64,000 bases of DNA, from assembly GCA_032622095.1 (NCBI GenBank), contig CP136064.1, positions 252,962,484 to 253,026,483 of the forward strand, given 5' to 3'. Within the stretch, counting starts at the first letter, position 1, and each line of letters starts with the position of its first letter. This DNA is from Siphonodentalium dalli. Taxonomy: Eukaryota > Mollusca > Scaphopoda > Gadilida > Siphonodentaliidae. The notes under the pieces were generated by a model. It saw only the letters and a list, made by a program, of their open reading frames with translations. It did not search any database and was not told where the DNA came from. Shown here one piece after another: positions 10,353 through 21,937 of this stretch. Made by a program: the position numbers and the translations under genes.

Positions 10353-11991
10353 AAGATAATATATACACATTTTCAGGACAAATCGTAAGATAACGACGTG
10401 TTTTTCATCCGTAATTAGTAAGAAAAAAATAAAACCTTGTAATTTGGAGAATATCAAAGTAGCGATAATAATTTAAAACTCAAGTGACATGATAATACTT
10501 TGTCAAGTGGCCAAAATCTCATAACGGAACATCTTCTGGCAATGATCAGTGTTGAAAGTTGATCGTTAACGCTATCGGCAGAACACATCTGTGTTTTAAT
10601 CAGTATATACAAGTCATATATATATAGAACATATGGGGGTGTTCATAGTGTTGGCAGAACGAACAAGCTTCAAGTTAAACGTAAACTTATTTAAAAGCAA
10701 GCTGTGGTATTAGCCAGGGTGATATATTTTCGTTTTCCAATTAGTTTTCTTGTAAATTTCTTGACTGTCAAAATATTGTCAAAATACGTGTTCATGTAAT
10801 GTGGTGAGCTGGATATTTCCAGTAGAGCTATAGCTTGTACGCTACGTTGATTGGTATTTTGTATGTAACTTAGTTTGGTTTGTTTGGGATTATATATCAT
10901 ATGGTAGTTTCAGCCTCTGGGCCTTATTACGGTATTTTGTTGACGGAGGTTATGGTCAATTTATCACCTCAGCAGATAGAAACTATCAACAGGCCGAACA
11001 GGGCCGTATAGTCTGGTGGTATAAAATACTACAGTTAGTGCTTCAGCCGGACAGTCGTCGACTCGGGCAGATATAATGTAAATTTTGTCATATGAAGAGT
11101 TTTTTGCAATTAATGCCAAGTCATATTTTTCCCGACATAATACTAAAATTGAACGCCTGTAGAAAACGTAAACGAAATTGCCCAAAACAAAGACATAAAT
11201 AGTATACAAATCAGTATAGCATCCCATTAGAATTTAGTAAATTGGCCCGATCTGTATTGCGCAGTTTTCTAAATGTTTTGGCTGGGCAGGCTTGTCAAAT
11301 TGTTTTATGAGATTCTAATACTGTCCTATACAACACAGTCAAGTTTAACATCAAAGACTTTAGATTCGGTGTAAATTCCAAGAATGCCCATTTTGCTACA
11401 TGATGAGTACACATTGTATTATTTGTATACATCCTCGTCATACCGGTGGTGGCCTTGATGGTGCACATACGGGGAGGTGAGATTATTCAGGATATCCCCA
11501 GCTCAGGCATCGGTCTTCAATATAGTACTCTTCAGTATGTCAAATTTTAACGTCGAGCAATTTGGCGGAGACGTTGGGCGAGGATACATTACACCTCCTT
11601 AATATTTTGGGTTACGGGCCTGACTTACAACCCCTGATATGCATCCGATATGCTGACAAATTGGGCAAATAGCACAATACTGTACATCATGGGTATCTTC
11701 CGTGCAAAACGAATTTCATATTCCATTGAATATGATAATCTATTATTTGATATATATATGCTAGGCATTTAGAAGTATGGACCTCCTGATTTATCCAGGG
11801 AAAAATTTAGATTAATCGTTAAAATGTTCCTACATTGGAGCCCTGTCGGTGTCCGTATTGCATGTTCCATACACAGGTAGTAATAATAGTACACATTTAA
11901 ATATTCAATGTTATTAAACGTTGTGTGTAACTAAAAAGGCCGACCTGTATTCTTGTTTGAACATATTTTATTTGAACCAAGTTTACATCAA
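10353..11991. other. Unassigned sequence
   Basis: No gene or repeat recognised. Minus-strand frames at 10,691-10,900 and 10,964-11,227 lack motifs and are probably chance. Confidence 0.4.
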
Positions 11992-12447
11992 TCTATATCT
12001 ATAAAAGAGTCGGATCTGTTTGTTTGTCTGTCTGTTCGGATTTTTCTCCCAGACCCCTAGACCGATTTAAACCAAATTTGGTGTGGTGACTCGGGGCATC
12101 CCGGTGGAGGTAATAACGGCGTTAGTTTTTCAAAAATTTGATCTGAAACAATTTAATTACATAAATAAAAAAACACAAATCAAAATAAGCTCATTGTGGG
12201 CCTATTTCAGAATCATATAATTGTGAATATTTAGGTTCAATGTGAACCTATTTGCAGACCAGATGTACGCTCTCAATATGTGTTTTCACTATGGCCCGCG
12301 CCATGCAACAGAATAACGGGTATATGTCCACCATGGGCTTGGCTTATTTCAGAATAAAATAAGTCGAATATGAACATATGTGACTATTTAGATCCAAATG
12401 TGCGCGATGCAAAAAGAGGCCGCAGGCCCCTCCGATGTTTCAGCTAG
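11992..12447 (+). mobile_element. Non-autonomous Helitron-like element (456 bp)
   Basis: The left end is TCTATATCTATAAAAGAG preceded by A. The block that follows (TGTTTGTCTGTCTG, then CCGATTTAAACCAAATTTGG) resembles the conserved 5' end of invertebrate Helitron/HINE elements. The right end has a GC-rich imperfect hairpin (GAGGCCGCAGGCCCC, 12,414-12,430) about 13 nt before CTAG, followed by T. TC...CTRR inserted between A and T, with no target duplication and no TIRs, is the Helitron signature. No Rep/helicase ORF is present. The 3' part is shared with 707-873. Confidence 0.6.
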
Positions 12448-13275
12448 TACCTTATATACTTTAACAAATATAGTCTGAAATAAGATATGTGGCTGCCTTT
12501 TCAGAAAAGGGAACAATTGAGATTCCGAAGGCAACAACAAATTGTAAAAGTGACCAAAACAGAAACAATTTTACAATTATAGGACAATCAAGTGCAAGCT
12601 AAATTACCAGCATATATATATAGATCTATTTCATTTTAACAATATTTTTAAGAATTTTCAGCCATTCGGGGATTTTTGGAAGGGCAGTTTCTGTGTCCCT
12701 TTGTTGTAAGGCGAGAGGGGCAGCTGCTCACTCAGCCGCATACTTCCGGTACCAGTGCACGTATGTTCTCTTTATCGTCTGCAAAATCACGTTGCTCTAG
12801 CCAACTAATGCACTTCTACTCCACCCAATACTCACCATGGACCGTATGCAGAACCATTTCGGTCTCCAGCCTATGTTGATTCCTCCGTTTTATTATATCG
12901 ATGAAACAACGTCAAACCGTGAGGAGATATTTATGGCTTTCTCCGGAGGAAGGCGTTAACAAGCTCGTTATGTGAGTCATTCTTTCACGGCTAATGCTTA
13001 GGAATTACATGTTCAGTCTACATCAATCCATGTCAAGGGTAAGATACAGTCTACAAGACTACTACACTCTGAAATATATTACTCAGTGCCATGTGTAGTT
13101 TGTATTTTAGATGTATGTATGATAAGAGCTCATTCAACGTGGAGTTTCTTCCACATCCTTCCCTTCAAATTGCGTAAGATGATGTCCTATATAAGTGGAA
13201 CCATTTGTCAGAAAAAGTTGCACCAAAGCAACTAATGATGGGTGCTCTGATTTTGTTAAATTTATCCCTTGCTAT
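12448..13275. other. Unassigned sequence
   Basis: No gene recognised. A 67-codon plus frame at 12,676 has no support beyond being open. Confidence 0.4.
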
Positions 13276-13276
13276 A

Positions 13277-14147
13277 CAAAACAGTCATTGACGAGTAGTT
13301 CCCTTAAGAAATGTTCAGATAATAAGTTCAACATACGACCATATGTCCCATACAATTAATATGAATCCTTCAGCATATGTATTATCTTTTCAAGTGACTG
13401 TCGTCTTCTAATTTATCCTGATCACCCCTCCAAATGAACACTAGACAATTCCAATGAATACTTGTGTAACTGAGTGGGATAATCCATTTAGTATAGAAAG
13501 TGATAAATTCGTTTTATTACAAGTTGTTTAATCGTATGCATAAACAAGTATGATATTCCCATGCAAGGGGTTACTAGCGCACGGTTGCTCTACTCAGTAA
13601 CAATATAGTCACAAAGTATACAAACACAACACAACTACGATCAACCATCGTTGGCACTTCCGGTCATGTGATCGTTGAAAAGTCACGTCTGTTTTTCATT
13701 TCCAGAAACATCACTAAATTGTCAAATATCACACAACCTGAAGCGCCAGTAACATTCTGGTCGCGATGATTAGAGTCCGTAATAAAACTACCAGTAATAG
13801 TTCATATCGTAAGCGCATAACATATCTGTCACATCCCCAAACCACACTATGACCAAATACAAATGTCATATATTTCGATCTCAATTTAACCATTTCTATC
13901 CTAAATACTCATTGATGAGTAGATCCCTTTGGAAATGCTCAGATAAGTTCAACAAACGTTTGTTGAACTTATTATCTAAACATTTTCCTCCAATGAGTAT
14001 GAAATGAATCCTTCTGCACTTGTATTAGCCTTTCGTCGTGCTGTCGTCTGCTTTTTAATTACCCGAACATCCTTCCAAATGAAGAATAGACCATTCCAAT
14101 ATAGACTTATATAAATGAGTGGGAGAATCCATTTAGTATAGAAAGAG
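13277..14147 (+). repeat. Diverged direct repeat, about 240 bp, two copies
   Basis: Copy 1 (about 13,277-13,520) and copy 2 (about 13,895-14,147) share ordered words: CATTGA-GAGTAG-TCCCTT, CAGATAA, GAATCCTTC-GCA, TGTATTA, CTGTCGTCT, CCAAATGAA, CAATTCCAAT-type text, GAGTGGGA-AATCCATTTAG. Identity is moderate, roughly three quarters by eye. Copy 2 runs straight into the TIR element at 14,152. Confidence 0.7.
13943..13972. repeat. 30-bp perfect palindrome
   Basis: A perfect self-complementary stretch centred on AACGTT (13,955-13,960), with GTTCAACAAACGTTTGTTGA at its core. It lies inside copy 2 of the direct repeat; copy 1 has only the left half, so it arose after the duplication. Confidence 0.8.
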
Positions 14148-14151
14148 TTAA

Positions 14152-14591
14152 AGGCCCACTTAATTTTCGAACCACCAGATCACATTATATATAACTTATT
14201 CCATATTATATACCATCTAAAAGAGGAAGCTCCAAAACATTGTATTATCAACTGATCCGGTCGAATAAACTGGGAACATATTGTTTTGTCGAGGTACTGA
14301 GGTGTGTTCTGTGATTAATTTTGATCCAGACTGTACTATAAAGTCTATTATTCTCAATGGAAGGAGAATAACTCTTATCTCTTAGTTGAATTCTGATGCA
14401 TTCTGGGTTGACAAGGGGGGAGTCTTGGAATGAATCTGAGAATCTCTGCCACTTAGTGGACACTCCAAGGCCACAGCTGTTCCGTATTCTAGTGGAATAT
14501 ATATATATATTTGGTTCCTCTTCCAAATGGTATATAATATGGGATATGTTGTGTATAATGTAATCTGGTCATTCGAAAATTAAGTGGGCCT
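14152..14591. mobile_element. TIR transposon, non-autonomous (440 bp), TTAA target
   Basis: Long imperfect terminal inverted repeats start AGGCCCACTTAATTTTCGAA on the left and end TTCGAAAATTAAGTGGGCCT on the right, extending about 70 bp with the shared word ATTATATACCAT. Both sides abut TTAA (14,148-14,151 and 14,592-14,595). Paralogous sequence in direct repeat copy 1 near 13,500 (AGTGATAAATTCG) resembles the empty site AGAGTTAAATCGG. TTAA suggests a piggyBac-like target, but the end sequence is not typical and TTAA is self-complementary, so a TA target is also possible. The interior has no transposase. Confidence 0.75.
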
Positions 14592-17085
14592 TTAAATCGG
14601 CATATAATCTCCAATCACCAAATAATAAACCATTGCTTTTGTTACATTCCTCAGATTAAATAGGTCAACATAATCGTGATACTGTTATTCGGTAGTTTCT
14701 AACATGGAGGGTCAATGGGAGTGTTGCCATTTAAACTATAGAGCCCTATATTAATTGGAAATCCCAACATGTTCGTTAACAGACAGATAGAGCGGTATTG
14801 CGTTGTTGTAGTTTTCCATGGTGTTTCCAGAAGAAATGAGTTTGGGAAATTAACTGTTTTAATGAACACGAACAGCATCCATATAATAGCAAGAAGTTGA
14901 TATACACAGTATATACATACATACAAATTGTACACACTTGACGTCAATTAAAACAACTCCACAACATAACGAAATTCTCAGTCTGGAGCCGAAGCCACCA
15001 GGCCGACGTCCAGAAATCAAATGTGGTGTGTCCAGTAAACATTTTTCGGAGCATCTTCTCTAAAGAAAACACGTTTGCTTTATATATATCCATACCATGT
15101 TGCTGACCAAACACTGCTCGAGGCATACTATTGACAAAACGTTGTAATTAGCAACGCAACCTTATCGACGTGTTTAGACGCATGACAAGCATGTGTACTA
15201 AATGTGTCACAATGTAGCTTTTGGCTGAAACACATATATGAAATATGTTATAAAATTTCTTACTGACCTCTCACATAAATACGATTATACCAGCAACATG
15301 TGTTGCCCATATGCAATAATAAACTGGATCAATATGTTTTTTATTGAAAATTATCAATAATAACCATGTCGTGATGGAATGAATATTGTTTTCTCTAAAT
15401 CTTATTGTTAATTACTTGTATAGTCGAAGTTATATACTAATACTTAAATGGGAGACAATCCACTATGTTAGTCCTCGTAACAATAGTTATCCAGATGAAT
15501 ATGTATATACATGTGAACTTGTGTCTATTATCTATTTCCATGTATAGTCTGCAATATTATGTATTAATCTCAAACTCTGTATTTACAGTTATATGAGAAA
15601 TATACATATTGAAATGTATGTGCACAATTATTTATCATTGGAATGAGGACTTGGGTGGTGATGACGTGACGTTTTGCTGTTAGGGACACTAAGAACTGAT
15701 AATGGCGAGTGGTTCACTGGGTACCTCACTGTTATACATAAATCAGAAGTAAACTGGAGAACCAGTCGCTTGGGGCGATCAGTGACTTAGCATGCAACTA
15801 GCAGACTACATCTAACGCAGGTTGTTAGAAATACGTCAATGATAAGTAGTACAACTGCTTTCATGTTCACCTCTGGAATTTCTCCCCAATAATCCAAAGG
15901 GCAGCCTATTAATGCGGCGCTGTTTGTTGGTACATTGCATCGTGACGCAATGTGTTGATGCGGGCTGGGTTGTTCTTCCAAGGGAGAGAAAACAAACAAA
16001 ACTTGCCTATAGAAACGGTCGGGTAGTACGAGACGAGTACTATAATCCTCTAAACGAGAATGCTCATGAAAATCGGATTCCGTGTACGTAACTACGCTGC
16101 GGTGTGACGTTATTAGACTAAATATCTTTCATCACCCAGCTTCGGACATTTGCCGTGATAACCGCTAGAATCGCAAGTCGTGTGTCTGTTATTGTATACT
16201 TTATATATGCACAGATGTTTTTCCTCGTGTAATTTCTTAAAGGCACGGGCGGCGTTCGTTGCAGAAATATTCATATTTGTTCAAATCGCCATCAACAGAA
16301 GGAATATTAAAATATATATAGTTTTGTTCATATGCCAAACATAATCAGCGCGTAAATGGTATATTGTCACCAAGACGTACAATGGTGCACGTAAACAAGA
16401 GCCTGCTCGTGTTACAGAAGTTTTGCTTCTGTTTACATAACACAGCGCAATTCTATTGGTTAATCACACACAAATGATATAAACGCTCTTCATTATTTCC
16501 ATATCAGAAAAACAGTAACAAATAACACTCTTTATGTTTACCATATCAGGATCTAAACAAAAGCCAGGTTCCGTATTGTTTTTTGCTTTTGTTTACATAA
16601 CAAAGGAAAAGCATTTGACAATAACATATTGTTTATGCCATATTTCTGATTTGTATAAGAACAAAGTCTGTCTATATTTTACTATTATTTCTGTTTATGG
16701 CGGTTTTTGACGGATGTGAATATTTTAACAGCATACCCATCGCCAACGCCGTCCGTATCATTAATTTCAGCGAATAACCGAAGGCGAAGCATCAAATGCA
16801 TGATTCCCTGAGATATCGCGCAGTTTATCATGCATGCACTATCTATAGATTCCCATAATTAACCTTTAAGGTTTAATAATATACGGATGTGTCTATACGT
16901 GTAAATTAACAGTAATTTATATTATGCTGATTTATCCTGCCGTACAACGTGGATATACATTTATGTGTCATATTCAACTTAACGAATACCTGATCCACCG
17001 ACAATTGCATGGAATGCTAGACGAATCGTGTTTCAGAACCAGGGTTTTTTTCGCCATCTAATTATTCGGCACTTTATACAATCTG
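14592..17085. other. Unassigned AT-rich sequence
   Basis: No gene or RNA recognised. A short diverged direct repeat (TTTTGCTT.TGTTTACATAAC) occurs at about 16,422 and 16,581. Minus-strand frames near 14,699-15,126 and 15,787-15,999 are short and featureless. Confidence 0.4.
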
Positions 17086-17098
17086 CACGTATTTAAAC

Positions 17099-18660
17099 CA
17101 TTACACGATTGCATATATTAATCATGTCAAAAATAGAAAGGAAACAAAGTGCCGAAAATTCATAGACGAAAAGCCTGAGATTAGATGGCGAAAAGTCAAA
17201 AAGTCGACAAGCAGGTGCGGAAGCGTCTCTGTTCCGGTCCTGAACAGTGCAGGCTCCGCAAATTCCTGCACCCCCGTAAAATTGCCTGACATAATACATG
17301 CATGGTGTATAATAACTGACACGCAACAGCTGTATTGTACTTTAGGATTGCCAGAAGAAAGATACTGTTTACGACCATGTTTTCTTTCGACAACGTTGAC
17401 TGAAAGTGCATGGGGGTAATGTATGGGTGCGTTTGAGGAAATATAGTTTTATTGCCACCTGTACCAACAAGAAATGGCCGTAAACCACGCTCGGTTTCTA
17501 TCGAGGAAACATCTACAGGGCGTCTGTCAACAAAGAGCATTATCATGCATTGCTGCACCCGGGGAATGATAGGCATCGTTGTACCCAGGTGTGTCAATTG
17601 AGACGGGCAACGTGTGTGTAATAAAATGCACGTTGGACGATTCGGCAGCTGAAAGTATTTGAACCATTACAAAAACTACGTATATTCAATCTTGTAAAAA
17701 TAGGATACTAGTATATAGGAACAACGCGTCGAAGCTTCTTAGATGAAAACATCCGCGTGTAGAGGCAGAAACAAAAAAGTGCGTGCCAAAAAGCAAGAGT
17801 TCCCATTCGACTCGAAACTCGGGAACCGAAACATCCAGGTCAAGCACCATCCTTCATCCCCACAAGGTTGCCTCACATAATTTATACAAGCTACAGTAAT
17901 GCTCTAATTAATCGACCTCTTAACCAAAGCAGAATTATGGGTAACTTTTCAGGATTTAGTCGGAAATATGGCTTGTTGCCATTCATCGGAAAGCTCTCGG
18001 GGAGAGCTTTCCGATGAATGGCAACAAGCCATATTTCCGACTAAATCCTGAAAAGTTACCCATAATTCTGCTTTGGTTAAGAGGTCGATTAATTAGAGCA
18101 TTACTGTATATATTAATTGACATGAAAGCTGCTGCATTGTGCTCCAGAGTTGCCAGAAAGAAGATACTATTTACGACCATGTATACTTTCGACAACGTTG
18201 ACTGAACGTGCATGGCGGTAATCATGGTAATGTATGGGTTCGTTCAAGAAGATTGAGTTTTGTTACCACCTGTTATGACAAGAAATGGCCGTAAACCACG
18301 CTCGATTTCTATCGAAGAAACATCTACAGGGCGTCTGTCAACAACGTGCAGTATCATTTCCGCACCCGAGGAATGATGGGCATTGTAGTACACAGGTTTG
18401 TCAAATCGAGACGTGTGTGCTATGTGTAATATCATTCATGTTACATGCATGTTAAAGTATTTGAACCATAGTACAAACTGGGTAGATTCATCTTGTCAAT
18501 ATAGAATACAGGAACCATTTGCCAAACAAATCAGGTTCCGAGTCTCGAAAAGTTGGTACTTAAACTACCAGCTGCCGCAACATCATGCAGGCCCGCAAAA
18601 TTGCCTGACATACAACGTAATACATACTTGGTATAATATGATAATATGCAAGGCATATAG
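17099..18660 (+). repeat. Tandem repeat of about 570-bp unit, nearly three diverged copies
   Basis: Units are recognisable by the ordered words TGTCAAAA.TAGAAA, GCCTGACATA, CTGTTTACGACCATG, TTTCGACAACGTTGACTG, AAATGGCCGTAAACCACGCT, ACATCTACAGGGCGTCTGTC and GTATTTGAACCAT. They recur with starts near 17,126, 17,690 and 18,494; the second unit is lengthened by a MITE at 17,892. A minus-strand frame recurs in copies 1 and 2 with the same residues (RRPVDVSSIE.ERGLRPFL), but copies carry stops and DNA identity alone explains it. The same family appears at 24,757. Confidence 0.8.
17892..18108. mobile_element. Mariner-type foldback MITE, near-perfect palindrome (217 bp)
   Basis: TA|CAGTAATG...CATTACTG|TA: TA at 17,892-17,893 and 18,107-18,108 flank a 213-bp body. 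Arms of 107 bp (17,892-17,998 and 18,002-18,108) appear exactly complementary around a 3-bp GGG centre. TA target duplications and CAGT-starting ends are typical of Tc1/mariner. The lack of visible mismatch implies recent insertion or continued homogenisation. It interrupts the second 570-bp repeat unit after ATACAAGC. It has no transposase. Confidence 0.85.
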
Positions 18661-19160
18661 AACGACCCCGTCATAATAGTAAGAATTAAATTTTTATTGA
18701 ATACGGGTGCTTTACATACTCATTATGATATAGTTAAACATTTATAAATGAACACCATTGATTTGAAGTGGGATGTAGTAAACATAAACATCGTATTGGC
18801 TGCTGACTTCAGAAACAAGAAATTCAATTAATTGAGGAAAAACACCCACTGTCCCGAGTGGTATTGATAAGCTATTGGAGGGTCTTCCACTTCGCATGCA
18901 AAATAGCAAAATATTATTAATTGATGACTGATGTACATGTACAGTACACACATAGTAATAACAATTAACGTTATGATTTGAAACTAACCATGATAGGATA
19001 TTGACAGTACTAGTAAGGTGGTATTAACTACTACGAGTGGTATTAGTAATAATAGTACCATTCTAGCATAATATATGTGTACATGATGTATGGGAAATAT
19101 TAAAGGACAAAACAATAGTTACAATACAATTAGAATTTTTTTTTAATTAATCGCAAGAAG
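18661..19160. other. Unassigned AT-rich sequence
   Basis: Nothing recognised apart from a weak duplication of GAGTGGTATTA-like words at 18,855 and 19,036. Confidence 0.4.
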
Positions 19161-19164
19161 AGCT

Positions 19165-19640
19165 AATTGTGCTTAAGCACAATAAGGGAATCTCTATTGT
19201 GCTTAAGCGCAATAAGGATATATTTAACTGTGCTTAAGCGCAATAATGGAATTTACAAATTGCGCTTATATAATAAAACCCAATAAGGAATCTCTTAATA
19301 AGGAATATATTATATATAGTACATAAACTCCCTATAATTCAGGTGGTGTAGTCCATCTCCATGGTACAATGGGTGGAACAAATATAGGATTATTCTACTA
19401 TTTGCACAAGGGTGATCTAATGAGAGATATTAATTGCGCTTAAGTGCAATATTGATGTAATTTCGCTTACGTGTAATAAGGAATGTCTTATTACACTTAA
19501 GCGCAATAAGAATATTCCTTATTGCACAGGAATATCACATTGTGCTTAAGCGCAATAAGGTATCTCTAACTGCGCTTAAGCACAATAACTGAAGGAATAT
19601 TCTTATTGGGCTTGAGCTCAATTAGAGATTCCTTAAGTTA
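19165..19640. repeat. Cluster of small hairpin repeats centred on CTTAAG
   Basis: About ten diverged copies of a palindromic core (T)TG(T/C)GCTTAAGCGCAA followed by TAAGG occur at roughly 19,169, 19,197, 19,228, 19,258, 19,433, 19,461, 19,491, 19,539, 19,567 and 19,604. Several carry GAATCTCT or GAATATTCC after the hairpin. Spacing is irregular, about 30 bp where tight. There is a gap of non-repeat DNA at 19,320-19,425. Confidence 0.8.
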
Positions 19641-19990
19641 TTGCAGTTAATCGAAATTGTCTATTAAATGTCAAGTTGGTTTCCCATAGAGATCATCAAC
19701 GATGTCTATGCGCAAGGGACCTACGCCAGTCTTCTCTGTTGGGATTCCAATTGTTGGCTTATTAAATATGCACATATGCTTAAGATACAGTCGTGCGCGA
19801 AGCGTGCTCCCGTAGGTCGGGTTTTGTATCCCAGTGAATTAAAATATCATTGAAATAATCGGTCCCCCCCCCCATCCAATAAACATCCATATATTGAATA
19901 TACATGTTTTTGGAGCAGAATTAGATAGTCCATATTGGACGCCATCATGGAATTTAATTTTTTTATTTAATTTTCACACATAGTTATTAG
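19641..19990. other. Unassigned sequence
   Basis: No gene recognised. A C-run lies at about 19,863-19,872. Confidence 0.4.
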
Positions 19991-20310
19991 TTATGTGGAT
20001 GGCGTTATCATTAAACATCACACCCGTATATTGATTATGTGGATAGAGTTATCATTAAACCTCACATCCTTATATTGGTTACAGTAATGCCCAAAGTAAT
20101 TGACCACTTAACCAGAGCAGAATTATTGGTAATTTTTCAGGATTTAAAATCCTGAAAAATTACCCATAATTCTGCTGTGGTTAAGTGGTCAATTACTTTG
20201 GACATTACTGTATGTGGATGGAGTTATCATTACACCTCACATCCTTATATTGGTTAGGTTATGTAGATGTGAGTTATCATTAAACCTCACATCAGTGTGT
20301 TGGGGATTTT
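19991..20310 (+). repeat. Tandem repeat, 44-bp unit, 4 copies, split by a MITE
   Basis: Units begin TTATGTGGAT and contain GTTATCATTA and CTCACATC. Starts are at 19,991 and 20,035, then 20,079 (interrupted after TTA by the MITE and resumed at 20,213), and a fourth diverged copy near 20,264. The spacing 19,991 to 20,035 to 20,079 is exactly 44 bp. Confidence 0.85.
20080..20212. mobile_element. Mariner-type foldback MITE (133 bp)
   Basis: TA|CAGTAATG...CATTACTG|TA with an almost perfect palindrome, arms about 64 bp meeting at an AT-rich centre (GGATTTAAAATCC). The outer sequence is related to the 217-bp element at 17,892 (shared TTAACCA.AGCAGAATTAT and TTTTTCAGGATTT), but the inner part is shorter. 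The interrupted 44-bp tandem unit supplies the empty site: removing the body plus one TA restores TTATGTGGAT. Confidence 0.9.
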
Positions 20311-20514
20311 GGACCTTGACTTGGGACCTTTGGTTTTTAACGCAACAAATGCGAGTACACCTTATACACAAGTTTCTTGGATAAGATGAGTTTGAAGCCT
20401 GCTTACATTTCGAAATGTTGTCAGTTTTGTATCGTCTGCAACAGAACTCGGCATGTTGAAGCAAAAGTTACAAGAGATAAAATATGTACGTAACGAGACT
20501 ATAATACAAATGAA

Positions 20515-21310
20515 AAAATAAATTGAGGGAGGAGTGGGCGATACAGGGAACTAAGGGTTGAACCGATATAAATTTGTAGAGCGATAACGACCAATGTTGA
20601 CATATCATGCATCTCAACTCTACTGTTGCAACAAGGCTATAAAATGGGGGGGGGTTGTAATAATCTTCGTTATCTCTATATAGTGCCAGAATAGTCATTT
20701 ATGGACTTCTATAGTGGTACAATGCAAATTGGAATCAAATGATAAAAATATGTATGTAACACAACTACGGTATACCGATGAAAATAATTTAGGCCGGGTT
20801 TAGATGTTGGGTTGGTTAAATAGACTCGGAGAAAAAGGGGAACGATGAACTGACATAAATTAGTAGAGCGATAGCGATCAATGTTGCCATGTGATGCATC
20901 GCGACTGTACTGTAGCGGCAATGATATAAAATTGGGGGAGGGGTCTGAAATTATCTCTTACTCTATAGATGGCACCAGGATTATATAGAAAGGAATAGCA
21001 ATTGATATATGTATACCGTATACTATAGTAATACCATAGACATATAAGTAAAATTATCACGTGATAAAATATTACGTAACTTGACTATAGCGATGAAAAA
21101 AAAAAAAAATTGGACCGGGATTAGAGGTTCGGTTGGTTATATGTGGATAATTGGATATGGAATTCATACCGATGAGACGATTAAAATTAGTGGAGCGATA
21201 AAGACCAATGTTGACACTTAGTCAGGCTACATGGGGGTTGATACGATAGACCGAAATAAATTTGTCGGGTGATAATGACCAATGTTGACGTATAAAGTAA
21301 CGCGACTGTA
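20515..21310 (+). repeat. Diverged tandem repeat, about 290-330 bp unit
   Basis: The word GAGCGATAACGACCAATGTT and close variants recur at about 20,579, 20,866 and 21,193, plus a short-spaced copy at 21,271. Each is preceded by AAAT-rich text and followed by a GATGCAT/ACTGTACTGT block and a G-rich run (20,646-20,654). Spacing is 287, 327 and about 76 bp. All short frames across it are incidental. Confidence 0.7.
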
Positions 21311-21410
21311 CTGTTGCACAATTATCAAGTAGAACCTGTCAAATATAGACTCTGTTGGCCAATATGGAACAGCTCAGAAAACATTCGCAGGGCCCTAAAA
21401 TTTATTATTT

Positions 21411-21937
21411 AACATGGGATCTGCCATTAAAATTGATTTATGTCGATAAAATTCTTATTTTTCAAAATTTTAAGCTGAGACTTGGTGTGTCTGTGTGGAA
21501 TACTTATATATTCCTAAAATGACAGGGTACAGCACGTAATTATTTTTTAGATGGAAGAAATTAATTTTTTTCGATGATAAATTTTAACATGGGATTTGCT
21601 ATTCAAATCGATTTATGTCGATAAAACTCTTATTTTTCAAAATTTTAAGCTGAGACTTGGTGTGTCAGCGTGGAATACCTATATATTCCTAAAATGACAG
21701 GATACAGCACGTAATTATTTTTTAGAGGGAAGAAATTATTTTTTTTCAATGATAAATTTTAACACGGGATTTTCCCATTCAAATCGATTTATGTCGATAA
21801 AACTGTTATTTTTCAAAATTTTAAGCTGAGACTGAGGTATGTCTGCGTGGAATACTTATATATTCCTAAAATGACAGGGTCCAGCACGTAATTATCTTTT
21901 AGATGGAAGAAATTGATTTGTTTCCATGATAAAAATC
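21411..21937 (+). repeat. Tandem repeat, 175-bp unit, 3 copies
   Basis: Three successive units start with AACATGGGAT or AACACGGGAT at 21,411, 21,586 and 21,761, exactly 175 bp apart. Each contains ATTTATGTCGATAAAA, TTTTAAGCTGAGACT, CTTATATATTCCTAAAATGA and CAGCACGTAATTAT. Identity is high, with a handful of substitutions per unit. Confidence 0.9.
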
